DNA from: an uncultured Spirochaetaceae bacterium
GTDB taxonomy: Bacteria > Spirochaetota > Spirochaetia > Treponematales > Treponemataceae
Length of the DNA stretch: 42,059 nucleotides
Direction of reading: 5' to 3'
NCBI GenBank assembly: GCA_902797055.1
Contig: CADBRT010000022.1
Location: 1 to 42,059 of the forward strand
Shown here: piece by piece, positions 8,768 to 16,850 of the stretch
Position numbering within the stretch: the stretch's first letter is position 1
Layout of the letters: the number at the start of each line of letters is the position of its first letter
The notes under the pieces: generated by a model
Seen by the model: only the letters and a program-made list of their open reading frames with translations
The model's database searches: none
Told to the model about the DNA's origin: nothing
Made by a program: the position numbers and the translations under genes

Positions 8768-10084
8768 TTAAGCGGTTGTTGCAAGAGCGCCGACTGGGCT
8801 TATGTGAACCACATTTCGTATAGTAAACAACAGAGATAAAATCGTAGTTACAGAGACAGTGAAAAAGACGACCAGCGCCTTGAACGCCCCTGCGCGCGCC
8901 ACGAGATGTCCGTTTTCAAGGAACATATCGAACGCCGGGATGAACGAAAAGTTGAACTTGCCCAGAATCCCGCAAAAAAACAGGCTCAGCGCAAGCGCGA
9001 CAACAAATCCGGCTGTCAGCAGGCAGAAGGACTCGACAAGGAACACCTTGCGCACCCCTTCCCGTCTCATGCCGAGTGCGCGGAATGTGCCGATTTCCGT
9101 AGTACGTTTCATGACGACAATGCGGTAGGTGCTGCCCATGCCGACGGAGATGATTGTCATCAGCACCACCACGACCATCAGAACGACAGCCCGGATGGCA
9201 TCGGTGAGCACGCTCAGCTCCTTGATGTTCGCTTCCAGCGTCACCAAGCCGTAGACGGGGGTTTCGCCCCACTCCCCGTTGCGGAGCTTTCTGTTGAACT
9301 CCGTCTTGTCATCGCTCAACGGCCACATTGTGTACTGTGCCTCCAGAAGCGACTGCATGGACTGCAGCAGTTTTTTGGAAAGCCGTTCGCCCCGCGGCAG
9401 GTAGACGCAGACACGGTTTACATAGCCTTCACCGCGGTTTACGACTGCCTGCAGCGCCTGTATGTCCACATAACTGGTGTACATGCCGAACAGGGATGAG
9501 TCCACAAAGATTCCCGTTACGATAAACGACGCCGTGTTTATGTATCCAATGTCGTCTTTGAGCTGGACGGTGACTGCGTCTCCTTTTTTTGCCCCCAGCC
9601 GTTTTGCCACGGACTCGGAGATGAGGATGCCGTTGTGCTCAGGCGTGGAAACGGGAGCACCGTCGGCAAAATTGAAGGAAGCAAAGGTGTCCGTTTCAAC
9701 GGAAAAATCCACCCCCTTGAACATCCTCGTCTTCATCTCGGTGCCCTCGAAGATAAACGTGGCATTATTGCCGTCGTAGTCCGCACGCTTATAGAATTTT
9801 GTTCCTTCCGGCACAATCGGCTCTAAAATCTGTATGATTCCGTCCGCGTCCGCAAGCGTTTTGCGCCACACACCACCTATGACACCGGCATCACCGCCGT
9901 AATAGATGCGCGCTTTGTCATCGACAGCGGAAAGCATGCCGTCTGTCACAAAGACAGACGTGAGCATAATCGCCAGCCCCGCCACACAGACGGTAAAGAG
10001 GGAGACGTACTGCCTCCGCGAACCGAGCAAGGTATGAAATGCAAAAGAAAAATAAAACGCAATCGTATCGAATAAGGTTTTCAC
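8768..10084 (-). CDS. ABC transporter permease, FtsX/MacB/LolC-E type (second of pair)
   Basis: This 438-residue inner-membrane protein has a first membrane helix at about 27-47, a large periplasmic MacB-type core domain (about 50-275) and three C-terminal helices forming the FtsX domain. MKRTTEIGTFRALGMRR, just after the second helix, is the cytoplasmic coupling helix that contacts an ATPase in this family. It starts with GTG in a four-base GTGA overlap with the stop codon of the other permease, so the two are translationally coupled and probably form a heterodimer. MacB, LolC/E and FtsX relatives need a LolD/MacB-type ATPase; none is encoded in this window. Substrate is unknown; lipoprotein or lipid export is inferred from the LolA-like neighbour. 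Confidence 0.88.
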   Translation of the reverse strand: MKTLFDTIAFYFSFAFHTLLGSRRQYVSLFTVCVAGLAIMLTSVFVTDGMLSAVDDKARIYYGGDAGVIGGVWRKTLADADGIIQILEPIVPEGTKFYKRADYDGNNATFIFEGTEMKTRMFKGVDFSVETDTFASFNFADGAPVSTPEHNGILISESVAKRLGAKKGDAVTVQLKDDIGYINTASFIVTGIFVDSSLFGMYTSYVDIQALQAVVNRGEGYVNRVCVYLPRGERLSKKLLQSMQSLLEAQYTMWPLSDDKTEFNRKLRNGEWGETPVYGLVTLEANIKELSVLTDAIRAVVLMVVVVLMTIISVGMGSTYRIVVMKRTTEIGTFRALGMRREGVRKVFLVESFCLLTAGFVVALALSLFFCGILGKFNFSFIPAFDMFLENGHLVARAGAFKALVVFFTVSVTTILSLLFTIRNVVHISPVGALATTA

Positions 10085-11547
10085 AGCTGCCCCCTCATGG
10101 CGACAATCGGACTTGCCTTCATGGCGACGTGCACCGGGTACAGCCAGCCGAGGAAGGCGAGCAGCACAGAAAGCGCAAGACAGCTGCCTATATTGGAAGC
10201 ATTCAGAACCGTCGTGACGGTTTCCCCGCCGAACAGCTGAATCAACAGGGTGTTGGAAACATGAATGCCTGCATGAGAAATCGCGGCAGAGGCAAGCGAG
10301 CCGAACGCACAGCCAATGATGCCGGACGTCACCGTCAGTATGGCAGTTTCAAACAGGAACTGCAGGGCCACAAACCCACGCCCCGCACCGATTGCCCTGA
10401 GCGTCCCCGTCTCCATCACACGGCTCAACGCAGAGATGACCAGCGTGTTCGCAATGACGATGAAGCCGGTCAACAGAATGAGTATGATTCCAATGTTCAA
10501 AATCAGGCGCAGGTAGAACACCATGACGACCATGCCGCCCGCGGCAGTGCGCCAGTTCACGGCTTCCACCGGCCAGTCCTTTTCTTTAAAAAAGCGGTTG
10601 AGGTTCCTGATGACTTTCCGTGCGTTGACGGTGCCGTCTGTCTGGCAGACAAGGTACGTCCACACCGTGCTTTCCGTCCACTCCGTTTCGGCTTCCCGGT
10701 CGTCCTGAACCGCCTTTCCGAAGTCCTGTGTGTCGGTTTCAACACCGATTTCATCACCAGCGTCCTCGAACAGACCTTCAATCCCGGACTGCAAACCGTC
10801 CACAATCAAATCAATGCTTTCCGGATCCACATCAGCGTCGTCCCGCATCTCCCGAATCTGGAGCAGGTCGCGCAGGGTGTCGGGATCTACCAACCCAATC
10901 TGCTGCAGCGTGGGATTATTCACTTCATATCTGAAAATGCCGGTGACGGGAACGGAACGGATTGTTGCAAGAGCGCCGTTTGACCAGATGAGCTTGAGCT
11001 TGGTGCCAATCTTTATCAGCGCGACATCGTGGGAATCTTTCATTATCCAGTCCAGATTGCTCTGGTTGAGCATAACGCCTTTTTCGCCTTTCTTAAAAGC
11101 GCGCCCCTCCACGATATGCAGCCCGTCCATCATTTCGGTGTACTCATCGCCGTACACGCCGAACATATTCAGCCACGAGTGGGAGTCTGCCGTATCCGTT
11201 GAAACTGCAGCGTATCCCGTAATCTGCGGAATGACGCGGGAAATGCCCTCCGTCTGCGACACCGCGTCCTTGACATCGGTGTACGGAACAAGCTGGGGAA
11301 TCGCCGCCAAGTTTCCCGTCACTGGGGTGGAATCCCCGAACAAGCTCAAAGGGAATTCGGAGTGGGGTCTGATAACGACATCCCCGGTAAAACTGCGTAT
11401 GAACGTCTTTTCCATACCGTTGTCTGTGCCGTCAAAGATTGCGTTCGCTATGACCAAAAGGGCTATGGAAAAAGAGATGAACAGGATAATGACGAGAGAG
11501 CTCTTGCGCGACAGGACATTGCGCAAAGCAAATTTGAACGCAAACAT
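10081..11547 (-). CDS. ABC transporter permease, FtsX/MacB/LolC-E type (first of pair)
   Basis: This 488-residue inner-membrane protein has one N-terminal helix (about 17-36), a large periplasmic domain (about 40-335) and three C-terminal helices. SRVMETGTLRAIGAGRG is the coupling-helix segment matching the one in its partner. The periplasmic domain contains a very acidic stretch at about 255-290 (EDAGDEIGVETDTQDF and following). It is the first gene of a four-gene minus-strand operon: permease, permease, LolA-like protein, beta-barrel. A possible promoter lies so close to the start codon that the message could be nearly leaderless. The family is clear; the substrate is not. Confidence 0.88.
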   Translation of the reverse strand: MFAFKFALRNVLSRKSSLVIILFISFSIALLVIANAIFDGTDNGMEKTFIRSFTGDVVIRPHSEFPLSLFGDSTPVTGNLAAIPQLVPYTDVKDAVSQTEGISRVIPQITGYAAVSTDTADSHSWLNMFGVYGDEYTEMMDGLHIVEGRAFKKGEKGVMLNQSNLDWIMKDSHDVALIKIGTKLKLIWSNGALATIRSVPVTGIFRYEVNNPTLQQIGLVDPDTLRDLLQIREMRDDADVDPESIDLIVDGLQSGIEGLFEDAGDEIGVETDTQDFGKAVQDDREAETEWTESTVWTYLVCQTDGTVNARKVIRNLNRFFKEKDWPVEAVNWRTAAGGMVVMVFYLRLILNIGIILILLTGFIVIANTLVISALSRVMETGTLRAIGAGRGFVALQFLFETAILTVTSGIIGCAFGSLASAAISHAGIHVSNTLLIQLFGGETVTTVLNASNIGSCLALSVLLAFLGWLYPVHVAMKASPIVAMRGQL

Positions 11548-11555
11548 GTCCGGCT

Positions 11556-11584
11556 ATGCTACCATATCAAGGCGAAAAACGCAA
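11556..11584 (-). promoter_or_regulatory. possible promoter of the permease operon
   Basis: On the minus strand TTGCGT (11579-11584) and TAGCAT (11556-11561) are 17 bases apart, ending eight bases before the start codon at 11547. No good ribosome site lies between. Moderate match only. Confidence 0.35.
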
Positions 11585-11603
11585 CCGCAGGGCAGCTCCA
11601 GCC

Positions 11604-11633
11604 TTGCACACTCAGCCCGCTCAATGCTATAGT
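11604..11633 (+). promoter_or_regulatory. promoter of the membrane GGDEF gene
   Basis: TTGCAC (11604-11609) and TATAGT (11628-11633) are 18 bases apart. Transcription starting near 11640 would exclude the upstream ATG at 11556 and supports the GTG start at 11658. Confidence 0.55.
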
Positions 11634-11657
11634 AGGCATGTAAGGAGGAAACATCAG

Positions 11658-12755
11658 GTGGATCTTTTCAGTCAAATCATTCACGTTGACTTCATCGCCT
11701 TGCTGACGGCGGTTTACCTCTTCATATTTATGCGCTCAAACGACGCGTACGAGCACAAAATCAACGCGCTGTTCAAGCATGCGCTCATCATCCTGCTGGC
11801 CCTTGCACTGTTCGACAACATCGACTATTACATGGCAAAGCAGAGCACCCCGCAGAAAGGACACATTGTTATCCTCGTAGCGGGATACCTGACGCGTGTT
11901 TCATTGATGGTTGCAGCAATATTCATCATAACGCGGGGCGTCATGTCCAAGCGCAAGAAGATTATGCTGTTCGTGCCGCTCGCACTCATGGCCGTCATAC
12001 TGATTACGACGGCGATTTTCTTCACAGACAAACTGGTGTGGTTTGAAAGCGACAACACCATCCACAAGGAACTCTTTTCCTGGACACCCCATACGCTCAG
12101 CGTCTTTTACTTCGTTGAAGTCGTGGTAGTGGCAGTCCAACGCACCCGCCAGCGGTACATGGATGAAGCTGTCATGCTCTTTGTAACCATAGTGGCGATT
12201 ATCACCGCGGTATCTTCAGAGATAATCCTCCGCACGCGCGGAATCTTCATCGGCGCCAGTTCACTCATGATTACCTTCTACTATTTGTACCTGCACATGG
12301 AACACTTCAAGCGGGATACCCTTACGGGAGTCTTGAACCGCATGAGTTTCTTCGCGGACATACAGAAGTTCAAGCCGGGTACGATTGTCGCCCTGTGCGA
12401 ATTCGACATGAACAACCTCAAACAGATAAACGACCAGCTCGGCCACGCACAGGGGGACAAGGCAATCATCACTATAGCGTCGGTCATTCAGGGCTGTCTG
12501 CCCCGCAAGAGCTACCTGTACCGGCTTGGCGGTGACGAATTCGCAGCCCTGTTCTGCGATACCGACCTTGCAACCGTACACCGCGTTATAGAAAAAATCC
12601 GCTACGAATTTTCGCTTACCGAATACACCTGCGCCATAGGCATGGCTTCCTGGGAAAAGAACTCAAGCTTCAACGAAGTGTACAACAAAGCCGACCAGCT
12701 CATGTACGAGGACAAATCCCGCCAGAAAGCCCTGCGCGCCCCCGCCAAGCAATAG
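11658..12755 (+). CDS. membrane-bound GGDEF diguanylate cyclase
   Basis: This 365-residue protein is predicted to make cyclic di-GMP under control of a membrane sensor. The first 215 residues form about six to seven hydrophobic helices with short loops. The GGDEF domain follows, with DTLTGVLNR at about 220-228 and an intact GGDEF at 291-295. No RxxD inhibitory site precedes the motif. I chose the GTG at 11658 because AGGAGG (11643-11648) is nine bases before it. Starting at the ATG at 11556 would add 34 basic, low-quality residues that lie over the promoter. The gene is divergent from the permease operon. The signal it senses is unknown. Confidence 0.88.
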   Translation: MDLFSQIIHVDFIALLTAVYLFIFMRSNDAYEHKINALFKHALIILLALALFDNIDYYMAKQSTPQKGHIVILVAGYLTRVSLMVAAIFIITRGVMSKRKKIMLFVPLALMAVILITTAIFFTDKLVWFESDNTIHKELFSWTPHTLSVFYFVEVVVVAVQRTRQRYMDEAVMLFVTIVAIITAVSSEIILRTRGIFIGASSLMITFYYLYLHMEHFKRDTLTGVLNRMSFFADIQKFKPGTIVALCEFDMNNLKQINDQLGHAQGDKAIITIASVIQGCLPRKSYLYRLGGDEFAALFCDTDLATVHRVIEKIRYEFSLTEYTCAIGMASWEKNSSFNEVYNKADQLMYEDKSRQKALRAPAKQ

Positions 12756-12788
12756 CTTTATCCTATAGCTCAACATACAAAACCCGTA

Positions 12789-12818
12789 TTAGACAGAGCT
12801 CCGTCCTTTCTGTATAGT
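12789..12818 (+). promoter_or_regulatory. promoter of the metQ transcription unit
   Basis: TTAGAC (12789-12794) and TATAGT (12813-12818) are 18 bases apart. The leader is only about 50 bases, too short for a SAM riboswitch, and no such fold is apparent. Confidence 0.5.
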
Positions 12819-12875
12819 CAAGGCATAACAGAAAAAAACAAAGGGAAAACAAAAGATTTCCAAGGAGCGTTATGT

Positions 12876-13730
12876 ATGAAAAAATTGACAAAATCTTTGA
12901 TTGCGGCGGCTTTAGTGCTCGCCTCTGTTGTGCCGGTTTTTGCAAAAAAGGCAAAAAAAATCACTGTTGCGCTTCCTAATGATACCACAAACGAAGCACG
13001 TGCGCTGCTGCTTTTGGAGCAGTTGGGATATATAAGTCTGCGTGACGGAGCGGGAATTACAGCCACACCGCTCGACGTTGCGGAAAATCCTTACAACTTG
13101 AAGTTCCAGGAAGTGGAAGCAGCACAGGTACCGAATGTCCGCCGCGATGTTGACTTTGCGCTGATAAACGCAAACTATGCACTCGGCGCAGGGCTTAATC
13201 CTTCAAAGGACGCGTTGGGTGTGGAAGGCTCAGCCTCCGCATACGTAAACATTCTGGGAGTAAAGCAGGGACGCGAAAATGAACCAGCCATCAAAGCCCT
13301 TGCTGCAGCACTCAGGAGCCGGCAGGTAAAAGACTACATCGTCAAAACCTACGGCGGCGCGGTGGTACCTGTGGTGGACAACCCGACTGACGGCTACGAT
13401 TCCTCCATTGACTATGCTGCAATCTCCGGCACAACAGTCTCTGTAGCCGCCAGTCCAACACCGCACGCAGAAATCCTTGCGATTGCCAGAGACATACTCA
13501 AGGCCCGCAACATCACGCTTAAAATCATTGAGTTCACTGATTACGTACAGCCAAACAACGTCGTGGAAAGCGGGGAAGTTGACGCCAACTACTTCCAGCA
13601 CATCCCGTACCTGAATGACTTCAACAGTCAGAATGGAACGCACATCGTTTCCGTCGCGGGAATCCACGTGGAACCGTTCGGCCTCTACGGCGGAAAGCAG
13701 AAGACCTTGAAGGTTTTCAAAAAGAAATAA
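12876..13730 (+). CDS. metQ: circularly permuted MetQ/NlpA-family substrate-binding protein
   Basis: This 284-residue periplasmic binding protein probably delivers methionine to MetNI. Its segments are in swapped order compared with ordinary MetQ. After a signal peptide (about 1-23, VFA then KK) comes what is normally the second half (28-167): PNDTTNEARALLLLEQLG, the INANYALGAGL strand and an ending of YGGAVVPVV. A linker of about 20 residues (168-186) follows. Then comes the normal first half (187-284): SPTPHAEI, FTDYVQPNN, DANYFQHIPYL and HVEPFGLYG. Both halves keep the residues expected to line the ligand cleft. There is no cysteine anywhere, so it is not a lipoprotein as MetQ usually is. 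The ATG at 12876 follows AAGGAG (12862-12867). The upstream end of the met operon supports the methionine role. Confidence 0.88.
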   Translation: MKKLTKSLIAAALVLASVVPVFAKKAKKITVALPNDTTNEARALLLLEQLGYISLRDGAGITATPLDVAENPYNLKFQEVEAAQVPNVRRDVDFALINANYALGAGLNPSKDALGVEGSASAYVNILGVKQGRENEPAIKALAAALRSRQVKDYIVKTYGGAVVPVVDNPTDGYDSSIDYAAISGTTVSVAASPTPHAEILAIARDILKARNITLKIIEFTDYVQPNNVVESGEVDANYFQHIPYLNDFNSQNGTHIVSVAGIHVEPFGLYGGKQKTLKVFKKK

Positions 13731-13759
13731 TTTCATAAAACCAAAACTGCCTGAAACCG

Positions 13760-13799
13760 GCGGAGTGCCTTGCGGAGAGGAGGGGGCATTCCGCTTTTT
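13760..13799 (+). terminator. intrinsic terminator or attenuator between metQ and metN
   Basis: GCGGAGTGCC (13760-13769) pairs with GGCATTCCGC (13785-13794), ten pairs with one G-U, across a 15-base loop, followed by five T. Partial termination would make more binding protein than transporter. Confidence 0.75.
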
Positions 13800-13814
13800 G
13801 TTATAGGGGATCAT

Positions 13815-14831
13815 ATGATAGCATTTAAAAAAGTTTCCAAAGTCTTTGAGACAGACAGTGGAACCGTGCATGCACTGGACGAAATCAATCTCTCGGTGCG
13901 CGACGGGGACATCTTCGGCATTATCGGCATGAGTGGAGCGGGAAAAAGCACGCTCGTACGGACAATCAATATGCTGGAACGCCCGACTTCTGGCACCGTG
14001 GAGATAGACGGCGTAGACGTCGGCACGCTTTCTGGGGAACAGCTGCGCGAAATCCGCCGCTCTGTCACGATGATTTTTCAGGGATTCAACCTTTTGATGC
14101 AGCGGAACTGTCTGCGGAACGTCTGCTTCCCGCTGGAACTCGCCGGAGTAAAAAAGGCAGAAGCCCGCAAACGGGCAGAAGAACTGCTGGACTTGGTCGG
14201 CTTAAAGGACAAAGCCGGCGCATACCCGTCACAGTTGTCCGGCGGTCAAAAACAGCGCGTCGCCATTGCCCGCGCACTCGCAACCAATCCGAAGGTTCTG
14301 CTGTGCGACGAAGCGACCAGCGCGCTTGATCCCAGAACAACCGCATCCATCCTTGAGCTGATAAAAGACATCAACCGAAAACTGGGAATTACCGTGATTG
14401 TAATCACCCACCAGATGAGCGTTGTGGAGCATATCTGCAACCGCGTCGCCATACTCGACGGCGGAAAGGTCGTGGAACAAGGCGATGTAGCGGAAATTTT
14501 TTCGCGCCCCCAAACGCTTGCCGCCAGACGGCTAGTGTTCCCCGAGGAATCACAGGAAGCCTTTGAAGCCGGACTGAGCAGGAACTCTTTCTTCCTGCGC
14601 CTGGTGTTCAACGGACCGGAAGCGGCATTCCGCCCGATTGTAGCGGAGCTTGCCATAAAAAAACAGATACAGGGCAATATCGTATTCGCGTCAATAAAGC
14701 GCGTCGGCGGCAGAGGGACTGGCTCCATGATTCTTGAATTCAAAAACAGCGGCGACATGCACAACGCTTTGGAGTTTATCAATGCCATACCGGATGTAGC
14801 GGCACAGGAGGTAACGGATTATGTTCAGTAA
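13815..14831 (+). CDS. metN: methionine ABC transporter ATP-binding protein MetN
   Basis: This 338-residue cytoplasmic ATPase powers methionine uptake with MetI. Motifs are all present: Walker A GMSGAGKST (38-46), Q-loop Gln89, signature LSGGQKQR (141-148), Walker B ending Asp165-Glu166, D-loop SALD and switch His199. After the ATPase domain, residues from about 262 form the C-terminal NIL domain, an ACT-like fold that in MetN binds methionine and inhibits transport. I chose ATG 13815, preceded by AGGGG at 13805-13809; the frame continues upstream but into the terminator hairpin. The metI start overlaps its end by 11 bases. The assignment to methionine rather than another substrate rests on the NIL domain and the MetI and MetQ neighbours. 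Confidence 0.94.
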   Translation: MIAFKKVSKVFETDSGTVHALDEINLSVRDGDIFGIIGMSGAGKSTLVRTINMLERPTSGTVEIDGVDVGTLSGEQLREIRRSVTMIFQGFNLLMQRNCLRNVCFPLELAGVKKAEARKRAEELLDLVGLKDKAGAYPSQLSGGQKQRVAIARALATNPKVLLCDEATSALDPRTTASILELIKDINRKLGITVIVITHQMSVVEHICNRVAILDGGKVVEQGDVAEIFSRPQTLAARRLVFPEESQEAFEAGLSRNSFFLRLVFNGPEAAFRPIVAELAIKKQIQGNIVFASIKRVGGRGTGSMILEFKNSGDMHNALEFINAIPDVAAQEVTDYVQ

Positions 14832-15525
14832 ACTGTTTTCACCGGAAGTACTAAAAGAAACCTGGCTTATATTAAAGGAACAGATTGTGCTTTCCACGTG
14901 GGAAACAATCTATGTCACCGTGCTGTCCACGTTCTTCGCCTGTGTCATCGGACTGCCACTCGGCATTCTGCTGGTGGTGGGTGAAAAAGACAACATACTG
15001 CCCGTACCCCGCTGGGTGTTGCAGGCTTTAAACGTGGCAATCAATATACTGCGTTCAGTGCCGTTCCTCATTCTGATGATTCTGGTCTTCCCCCTGACCA
15101 GACTGATTGTGGGGACGGTGGTGGGCACCGTTGCAACCATTGTGCCACTGGTCATTTCGGCGTTCCCGTTCATTGCCCGTCTGGTGGAAAGCAGCATACG
15201 GGAAGTAAATCCGGAAACGGTCGAAATGGCGCAGAGCCTCGGCGCGACACCGCTGCAAATCATCACGCGCGTCCTGCTGCCGGAAAGCGTTCCGTCGCTG
15301 GTTTCCAATCTGACAATTGCAGTGACCACTGTGTTGGGCTATACTGCCATGAGCGGCATTATAGGCGGCGGCGGCTTGGGAAAGATTGCCATCAACTACG
15401 GCTACTACCGCTATAAAACGCTGGTGATGATTGTCGCCGTCATTCTGCTGATTGTGCTGGTTCAGGTGTTACAGAGCATTGGCACCCGTCTTGCCGTTAC
15501 AACAAATAAAAAACTGCGGAGGTAA
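14821..15525 (+). CDS. metI: methionine ABC transporter permease MetI
   Basis: This 234-residue inner-membrane protein has about five membrane helices. It carries the binding-protein-dependent permease signature in EMAQSLGATPLQIITRVLLPES (about residues 137-158), the EAA loop that contacts MetN. The GYTAMSGIIGGGGLGKIAINYGYYRY segment is typical of MetI. AGGAGG precedes the ATG, and the start lies inside the end of metN, so the two are coupled. Length is normal for the family. Confidence 0.94.
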   Translation: MFSKLFSPEVLKETWLILKEQIVLSTWETIYVTVLSTFFACVIGLPLGILLVVGEKDNILPVPRWVLQALNVAINILRSVPFLILMILVFPLTRLIVGTVVGTVATIVPLVISAFPFIARLVESSIREVNPETVEMAQSLGATPLQIITRVLLPESVPSLVSNLTIAVTTVLGYTAMSGIIGGGGLGKIAINYGYYRYKTLVMIVAVILLIVLVQVLQSIGTRLAVTTNKKLRR

Positions 15526-15527
15526 AC

Positions 15528-16004
15528 ATGTCGTTCGAGAAAGTCCATCAATATCTGTTACCGTTCGGGTACGGAGATAAAATCCTCGTGTTTCCGGAAT
15601 CCACCGGAACTGTTGCACAAGCTGCCGCTACGCTGCACACCGCACCGGAGCGCATTGCCAAAACGCTCGCATTCTTTGTGGAAGAAACTCCTGTCGTGGT
15701 TGTCGTCGCAGGAGACAGAAAGATTGACAACGCGAAATACCGCCACACATTCGGAAAAAAGGCGAAAATGATTTCACCGGAAGAGCTGATGCAGTCCGTC
15801 GGCCATGAAATGGGAGGTGTCTGTCCCTTTGCTGTCAACAACGGCGTGCAGGTGTATCTGGACGAGTCGCTCAAGGAATACAGCACCGTCTTCCCCGCCT
15901 GCGGCAGCACCAACAGCGCCATAGAGCTTTCAATCCCCGAGTTGGAACGCCTGTGTCCCGGCTGCAAATGGGTTGATGTCGTCAAGGAAAAGGCAGCGTC
16001 ATAA
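15528..16004 (+). CDS. YbaK/EbsC-family aminoacyl-tRNA deacylase
   Basis: This 158-residue cytoplasmic protein belongs to the family that hydrolyses mischarged aminoacyl-tRNAs, for example Cys-tRNA(Pro). It has the conserved lysine (Lys45 in RIAKTLAFF), GHEMGGVCPFA and the PACGSTNSAIELS segment typical of the fold. GGAGG just before the ATG lies in the end of metI, two bases after which this gene begins, so it is part of the methionine transport operon. The link with methionine uptake is not obvious. Substrate specificity cannot be read from the sequence. Confidence 0.88.
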   Translation: MSFEKVHQYLLPFGYGDKILVFPESTGTVAQAAATLHTAPERIAKTLAFFVEETPVVVVVAGDRKIDNAKYRHTFGKKAKMISPEELMQSVGHEMGGVCPFAVNNGVQVYLDESLKEYSTVFPACGSTNSAIELSIPELERLCPGCKWVDVVKEKAAS

Positions 16005-16009
16005 AAGCG

Positions 16010-16807
16010 ATGGAAATCATAGACTTTCACACCCATATCTATCCCGAAAAAATCGCGCAGAAAGCAGCCGAGGCAATCTGCGCGTATTATCATTTGAAAG
16101 AGGGGATGTCGGGAACGGCAGCGCTGCTTTTGGAACGGGGAGCGGCGGCGGGTATCTCCCGCTTTGTCCTGCTCCCAGTCGCAACACGTGCCGTCAACGT
16201 CAGAAGCATCAACAGCTTTACCCTCAGCGAACAGACAGCGCACCCCAAGGAATTCCTCGGCTTCGGCACCGTCCACGCAGACCAAGGCACCAACGCACTC
16301 ATCGAGGAAGCTGATTTCATACGAAATTCCGGACTGCACGGCATCAAGCTGCACCCTGACCAGCAGGGCTTCGCCATCGATGACGAACGGATGTTCCCGC
16401 TGTACGACTACCTGCAAGGAGGGCTGCCCGTCCTGTTCCACTGCGGCGACCCGGTTTCAAACCTTTCACATCCCCAGAGGCTCAAAAAGGTCCTGCACGA
16501 GTTCCCCCGCCTGCGTGTTGTCGCCGCCCATCTGGGAGGCTGGTCGCTCTTTGAGGAAGCGGTGGAGATACTGAAAGGAGAGGACTGCTTTTACGACATC
16601 TCCAGCTGCATGGCGTTCCTGTCTCCCGAAAAACTCAAACACTGCATAGACTGCTACGGAAGTGAGCGGATTCTCTTCGGTTCGGACTTTCCCATGTGGG
16701 ACCCCGTCAGAGAAAAAGAGCGCTTCCTTGCCATCCCCCTGACCGACGGAGAACGGGAAGCCATCGCCTCTAAAAACGCCTTCCGCCTGCTGAACCTAGT
16801 GCGGTAA
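16010..16807 (+). CDS. amidohydrolase-family metal-dependent hydrolase
   Basis: This 265-residue cytoplasmic protein has a TIM-barrel amidohydrolase pattern. The HxH metal motif is His7 and His9 in DFHTHIYP, followed by HGIKLHPDQQG, then VLFHCGDP, AAHLGGW and the late Asp in LFGSDFPMWDP. These are the ligands of the PF04909-type branch, which includes decarboxylases and lactonases. It begins five bases after the YbaK-like gene and is the last gene of the operon. Substrate is unknown; nothing in the sequence ties it directly to methionine. Confidence 0.85.
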   Translation: MEIIDFHTHIYPEKIAQKAAEAICAYYHLKEGMSGTAALLLERGAAAGISRFVLLPVATRAVNVRSINSFTLSEQTAHPKEFLGFGTVHADQGTNALIEEADFIRNSGLHGIKLHPDQQGFAIDDERMFPLYDYLQGGLPVLFHCGDPVSNLSHPQRLKKVLHEFPRLRVVAAHLGGWSLFEEAVEILKGEDCFYDISSCMAFLSPEKLKHCIDCYGSERILFGSDFPMWDPVREKERFLAIPLTDGEREAIASKNAFRLLNLVR

Positions 16808-16823
16808 AAGAACAGCAAAGCCG

Positions 16824-16850
16824 ACACTGCCACCACCCGTGGCGGTGTTT
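16824..16850. terminator. shared hairpin terminator between convergent genes
   Basis: ACACTGCCAC (16824-16833) pairs with GTGGCGGTGT (16839-16848), ten pairs with one G-U, around a five-base loop, followed by a T-rich run on the plus strand. It touches the stop codon of lgt on the other strand and may serve both directions. Confidence 0.7.

Noticed and set aside
10039..10983. Plus-strand open frame of 314 codons opposite the first permease
   Set aside because: Low-quality, Arg/His/Gln-rich product on the wrong strand of a clear FtsX-type gene.
12819..12875. SAM or methionine riboswitch upstream of metQ
   Set aside because: The leader after the predicted promoter is about 50 bases and shows no multi-stem fold or terminator before the start codon.
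12876..13730. Assembly error explaining the swapped MetQ halves
   Set aside because: The frame is unbroken, the linker is coding, the signal peptide and ribosome site are in the right place, and neither half is duplicated nearby. A misassembly would be expected to break the frame or leave a repeat.
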